Origin: Dehalococcoidales bacterium | GTDB lineage: Bacteria; Chloroflexota; Dehalococcoidia; Dehalococcoidales; GCA-2688105 | DNA: 16,452 nucleotides | NCBI GenBank assembly: GCA_030640255.1 | Contig: DAOWJS010000060.1 | Location: forward strand, 1 to 16,452 | Direction of reading: 5' to 3' | Shown here: positions 13,980 to 16,452 of the stretch, in pieces | Layout: the number at the start of each line of letters is the position of its first letter | Numbering within the stretch: the stretch's first letter is position 1 | Notes under the pieces: generated by a model | Told to the model about the DNA's origin: nothing | What the model saw: only the letters and a program-made list of their open reading frames with translations | Database searches by the model: none | Translations under genes and position numbers: made by a program

Positions 13980-14891
13980 CTAAGCTTTTTTATAAACTGG
14001 TGTGCACCAATCAAGGTATTTGGGGTTGTTGCCGCGTATTACATCGGAGTAAAGTTGTTGCAGCTTTTTGGTTATCTCACCAATTTCATTGTTACCTATC
14101 TTACGGCGGTCTACCTCACCTACGGGGGTTATATTGGCCGCGGTGCCGGTAAAAAAGCACTCATCGGCGGCGTAAAGCTCGCTGCGGTCAATCTGTCGTT
14201 CTATGGTGGCTAAACCCAGTTCGTTTTGAGCCAGTTTTATTATGGTATCGCGAGTAATACCCATAAGGAAATTATCATAACTGGCTGGGGTAACTAACTT
14301 ATTATCTATTACTAGAAAAATATTCTCACCACTTCCTTCCGAGACATGACCATCTGAGGTAAGCATAATTGCCTCGTCAAAGCCGTTCTCCATAGCTTCG
14401 GTTTTAGCCAAGGCATTATTGATATAAAGCCCGGTAATCTTAGCCTGGGGGGTTTCCTTAGGGCGCCGCCAGGAGGAAATGCTACACCTGGCTTTATCTA
14501 CATCCAGATATGGTCCCCACGGGATAATGAAGATAGAGAAATCACTATCCAGGCCATGGAGGCGGACACCCAGAGCCTCAGAGCTCTTGTAAGCTATGGG
14601 TCGAACATATATGTCTTCTTTGAAACCGCACCTTTCCACCAGTTCCACCGTTATCTGGCAGAGCTCATCTGTGGAATATGGTAGGTCAATCTTTAGGATA
14701 TGACAGCCGTTGCGCAGCCGCTCATAGTGCTCTTTAAGGCGAAACAGGTAAACCTGCTGGTGGTCGCCGTTCCAGTTGCCTCGGATACCTTCAAAGACCG
14801 CCGTGCCGTAGTGAAGGGAATGGGTCATAATCCCTATCTTGGCTTCGGATAGGGGGACGAATTGCTTGTGAAAATAGGCGTATGATGGCAT
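13980..14891 (-). CDS. ilvE: Branched-chain amino acid aminotransferase
   Basis: IlvE is a fold-type IV PLP enzyme that carries out the last transamination of isoleucine, valine and leucine synthesis with glutamate as donor. The 303-residue protein has HYGTAVFEGIRG at 27-38 and the PLP lysine K151 in AKITGLYINNALAKTEA. SEGSGENIF at 184-192 and the phosphate-site segment TGTAANITPVGEVD near 250 follow. All are typical of bacterial IlvE. AAGGGAG lies 9 nt before the ATG on the minus strand. It has its own promoter and was followed by plsY, now a remnant. No other ilv or leu gene is in the window. Confidence 0.95.
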   Translation of the reverse strand: MPSYAYFHKQFVPLSEAKIGIMTHSLHYGTAVFEGIRGNWNGDHQQVYLFRLKEHYERLRNGCHILKIDLPYSTDELCQITVELVERCGFKEDIYVRPIAYKSSEALGVRLHGLDSDFSIFIIPWGPYLDVDKARCSISSWRRPKETPQAKITGLYINNALAKTEAMENGFDEAIMLTSDGHVSEGSGENIFLVIDNKLVTPASYDNFLMGITRDTIIKLAQNELGLATIERQIDRSELYAADECFFTGTAANITPVGEVDRRKIGNNEIGEITKKLQQLYSDVIRGNNPKYLDWCTPVYKKA

Positions 14892-14934
14892 TTTAAAAAA
14901 CTCCCTTCTTAGCTAGGCGAATTTTATAGGGCTA

Positions 14935-14963
14935 ATTATAGTTACTACCGCGATAGAAAACAA
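14935..14963 (-). promoter_or_regulatory. Candidate ilvE promoter
   Basis: On the minus strand TTGTTT (14963-14958) and a perfect TATAAT (14940-14935) are separated by 17 bp. The leader is about 35 nt, too short for a T-box or attenuator. Confidence 0.5.
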
Positions 14964-14969
14964 GCTGAT

Positions 14970-16157
14970 TTACTGAGAGCTAAGACTGCCACCACAAGTG
15001 GAGCAAAATTTACTGCCGGGAAGATTGACATGGGAGCAAGCCTGACAGATTAGCCCTTTATTTGGCTGGCTCTGCCCCAAATACAGCTTCACATGGGGCC
15101 AGGGAATCTCTATTCCTTCCTCATCAAAGGCTTTCTTGACTCTCTTTCTCAACTCGCCGGTTACCTCCCATTGCTTTAATGGTTTGGTCTCGCCCAATAC
15201 CTTTAGCTCAATGGCAGAATCTCCGAAATTATTGACCCTGAGCACCTGGGGGGCGGTTATAATCATGGGACCAAGGGTTTCATCCTCGGCTAATTCCTTG
15301 CCTACCCGGTTTATAACCTCTATCACCCGGTCAAGGTCTTCGCCATAAGCTACCGGGATGTCCAGATTAACCCTTGACCAGTCTCTGGTGTAGTTGCTGG
15401 CGGTTTTAATCTCGCCGTTGGGTATGCTGTGAACAATACCGTCAAGGTCGCGGAGAACGGTTCTTCTCAGGTTGATATCTTCCACCAGACCGGCAATACC
15501 AGCAATGCGCACCACATCACCTTTACTGTATTGGTCTTCAAGTATGATAAATAGCCCACTGAGGAAGTCTCTAATCAGGCTTTGGGCGCCAAAACCTATG
15601 GCGATACCGGCAACCCCGGCGCCAGCCAGGAGGGGAGCAATGTTTGTTCCCAGCTCGGAAAGAATCATGAATATAGCGATTATTACGATGACAGCACCAA
15701 CAGCGGTGGTAAGGAAACCGCTCAATGTATGTGCCCTCTTGGCTAATTCCGCCTTGGCGCGGCGCCCTCTGCCTCTTATGGTAATTGACCTCTCGACCAC
15801 CTTGGGCGTTACTACCTTAGCTACCTTGTAGGCTAGAAGAGACAGCAAGATGATGATGAGAATGGGAACGCCGTGCTCCAGGAGCCAGCCACCTACCACT
15901 TTCAGAGCTGGTGTGATGTTTACCCCGTAGCGGGAGACGATAACCGCAGTTACCGCCAGGGCTAGGAGCACGCCACCGATACCGATAATGACCCGGGTGA
16001 CTGCCCTCTGGCTGCCTTTCAGTTGCTCTTGCCACGGCTTGGGCACGACTTTTTCTACAAGGTGGGGAGCCCAGTGCCGGAGAAGATAGAAGAGAACGAG
16101 CCCCACCACCACGGCAATTAATATCCATACCCCGTTAGTAATAAACCATTCCCACAT
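14970..16157 (-). CDS. MscS-family mechanosensitive channel with C-terminal zinc ribbon
   Basis: This is a small-conductance mechanosensitive channel that releases solutes on osmotic downshift. Five hydrophobic segments can be seen at about 11-30, 54-79, 100-119, 147-171 and 176-194 (numbered from the GTG at 16166). The last is followed by the MscS pore and beta-domain signature GFGAQSLIRDFLSGLFIILEDQ at 191-212. The cytoplasmic alpha/beta region runs to about 362. A short zinc ribbon ends the protein: CQAC at 374-377 and CSTC at 388-391. This tail is not part of standard MscS. The ATG at 16157 is preferred because AAGGGGGG (16174-16167) is then about 9 nt upstream; a GTG at 16166 would add three residues and leave no spacing. 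Confidence 0.9.
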   Translation of the reverse strand: MWEWFITNGVWILIAVVVGLVLFYLLRHWAPHLVEKVVPKPWQEQLKGSQRAVTRVIIGIGGVLLALAVTAVIVSRYGVNITPALKVVGGWLLEHGVPILIIILLSLLAYKVAKVVTPKVVERSITIRGRGRRAKAELAKRAHTLSGFLTTAVGAVIVIIAIFMILSELGTNIAPLLAGAGVAGIAIGFGAQSLIRDFLSGLFIILEDQYSKGDVVRIAGIAGLVEDINLRRTVLRDLDGIVHSIPNGEIKTASNYTRDWSRVNLDIPVAYGEDLDRVIEVINRVGKELAEDETLGPMIITAPQVLRVNNFGDSAIELKVLGETKPLKQWEVTGELRKRVKKAFDEEGIEIPWPHVKLYLGQSQPNKGLICQACSHVNLPGSKFCSTCGGSLSSQ

Positions 16158-16201
16158 CGTAACCACCCCCCTTAAATGTGATTAATATTAATATAGATAA
16201 T

Positions 16202-16255
16202 ATTATACCACTATAGGGAAGGGCTAGACCCAAGGCGGGATAAGTGGTATATATT
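16202..16255. promoter_or_regulatory. Mirror-image divergent promoters between mscS and the Mrr-like gene
   Basis: A 9-bp inverted repeat, TATACCACT (16204-16212) and AGTGGTATA (16243-16251), lies in the divergent gap. Read outwards, each arm creates an extended -10: TGGTATAAT towards mscS (its hexamer at 16207-16202) and TGGTATATATT towards the right-hand gene. No convincing -35 hexamers were found, which suits extended -10 promoters. The repeat could also be an operator for both genes. Confidence 0.45.
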
Positions 16256-16288
16256 AGGTGTGAATTAGGGCGGAACAGGAGGTGAAAG

Positions 16289-16452
16289 ATGGCTAATCCT
16301 CAAGTTTGGGTAGTCAGAGCAGGGGTGAACAATGAGATTGCCAGTGAGGTGGAAAAGGCTTCCGTAGTGGCCATAGGATGGAGTGAGATGGGCAACTTAA
16401 TGCAATTAAGTAATCGCGAGGATTTCAAAAATTGTTATCGGTCTAAATATCC
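16289..16452 (+). CDS. Probable Mrr-like restriction endonuclease, N-terminal part (cut by window end)
   Basis: Only 54 codons are visible. The sequence begins MANPQVWVVRAGVNNE and continues with VVAIGWSEMGNL and a REDFKNCYRSKY segment. This pattern (WVVRAG, then VAIGW-E-G-L, then REDF) is one I associate with the N-terminal domain of Mrr-type restriction endonucleases, in which the catalytic domain follows at the C-terminus. AGGAGGTGA at 16277-16285 is an excellent ribosome-binding site for the ATG. The catalytic part lies beyond the window, so the function is not shown directly here. Confidence 0.55.
   Translation, partial: MANPQVWVVRAGVNNEIASEVEKASVVAIGWSEMGNLMQLSNREDFKNCYRSKY

Noticed and set aside
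15817..16128. 103-codon minus-strand frame overlapping mscS
   Set aside because: It lies wholly within the MscS coding region in another frame, and its Arg/Gly/Ser-rich composition is typical of an off-frame reading.

Overview
The window looks like a chromosomal segment from a member of the Chloroflexota, most likely the class Dehalococcoidia. The order obgE-nadD-(pyrE) facing gyrB, hisS and relA matches, from memory, the region beside dnaA in Dehalococcoides-type genomes. The proteins also have the flavour of that group: a LexA with a GAAC-N4-GTTC operator and many GTG or TTG starts. This placement is an inference from gene order and protein character, not a database result. Most of the window is core housekeeping DNA, with one accessory island and several repeat-rich or decayed stretches.

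Layout. 54-2522 (+): obgE, nadD and pyrE form a tight operon. 2573-5768: an accessory island sits between the convergent pyrE and gyrB genes. It holds a strong promoter, a small unknown protein, an N6-adenine DNA methyltransferase that overlaps it by 4 bp, and, converging from the other strand, a BfiI/NgoFVII-like phospholipase D-fold restriction endonuclease with a probable leaderless GTG start. 5884-9265 (-): gyrB and hisS. 9266-9812: a 547-bp gene-free region between divergent hisS and relA. It carries a series of GC-rich hairpins and a palindromic MITE-like element of about 180 bp. 9813-12308 (+): relA/rel and rpsT, ending in a hairpin terminator. 12369-13092 (+): SOS-controlled lexA. 13174-13743 (+): a short class II aldolase. 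13745-13965 (-): a plsY remnant that has lost its middle. 13980-14891 (-): ilvE. 14970-16157 (-): an MscS-type channel with a C-terminal zinc ribbon. 16289-16452 (+): the first 54 codons of a probable Mrr-like restriction protein, cut by the window edge.

How the genes fit together. The core genes cover ribosome assembly and stress (ObgE, RelA, S20), NAD and pyrimidine synthesis (NadD, PyrE), DNA topology and damage response (GyrB, LexA), histidine charging (HisRS) and branched-chain amino acid synthesis (IlvE). The island is the best candidate for an under-described system: a single gamma-class adenine methyltransferase, a metal-independent-type nuclease with a likely B3-like DNA-recognition domain, and a small protein that may have a ribbon-helix-helix fold and sits beside a direct-repeat operator candidate. 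A second restriction-type gene begins at the right edge. No tRNA, rRNA, CRISPR array, transposase or integrase was recognised.
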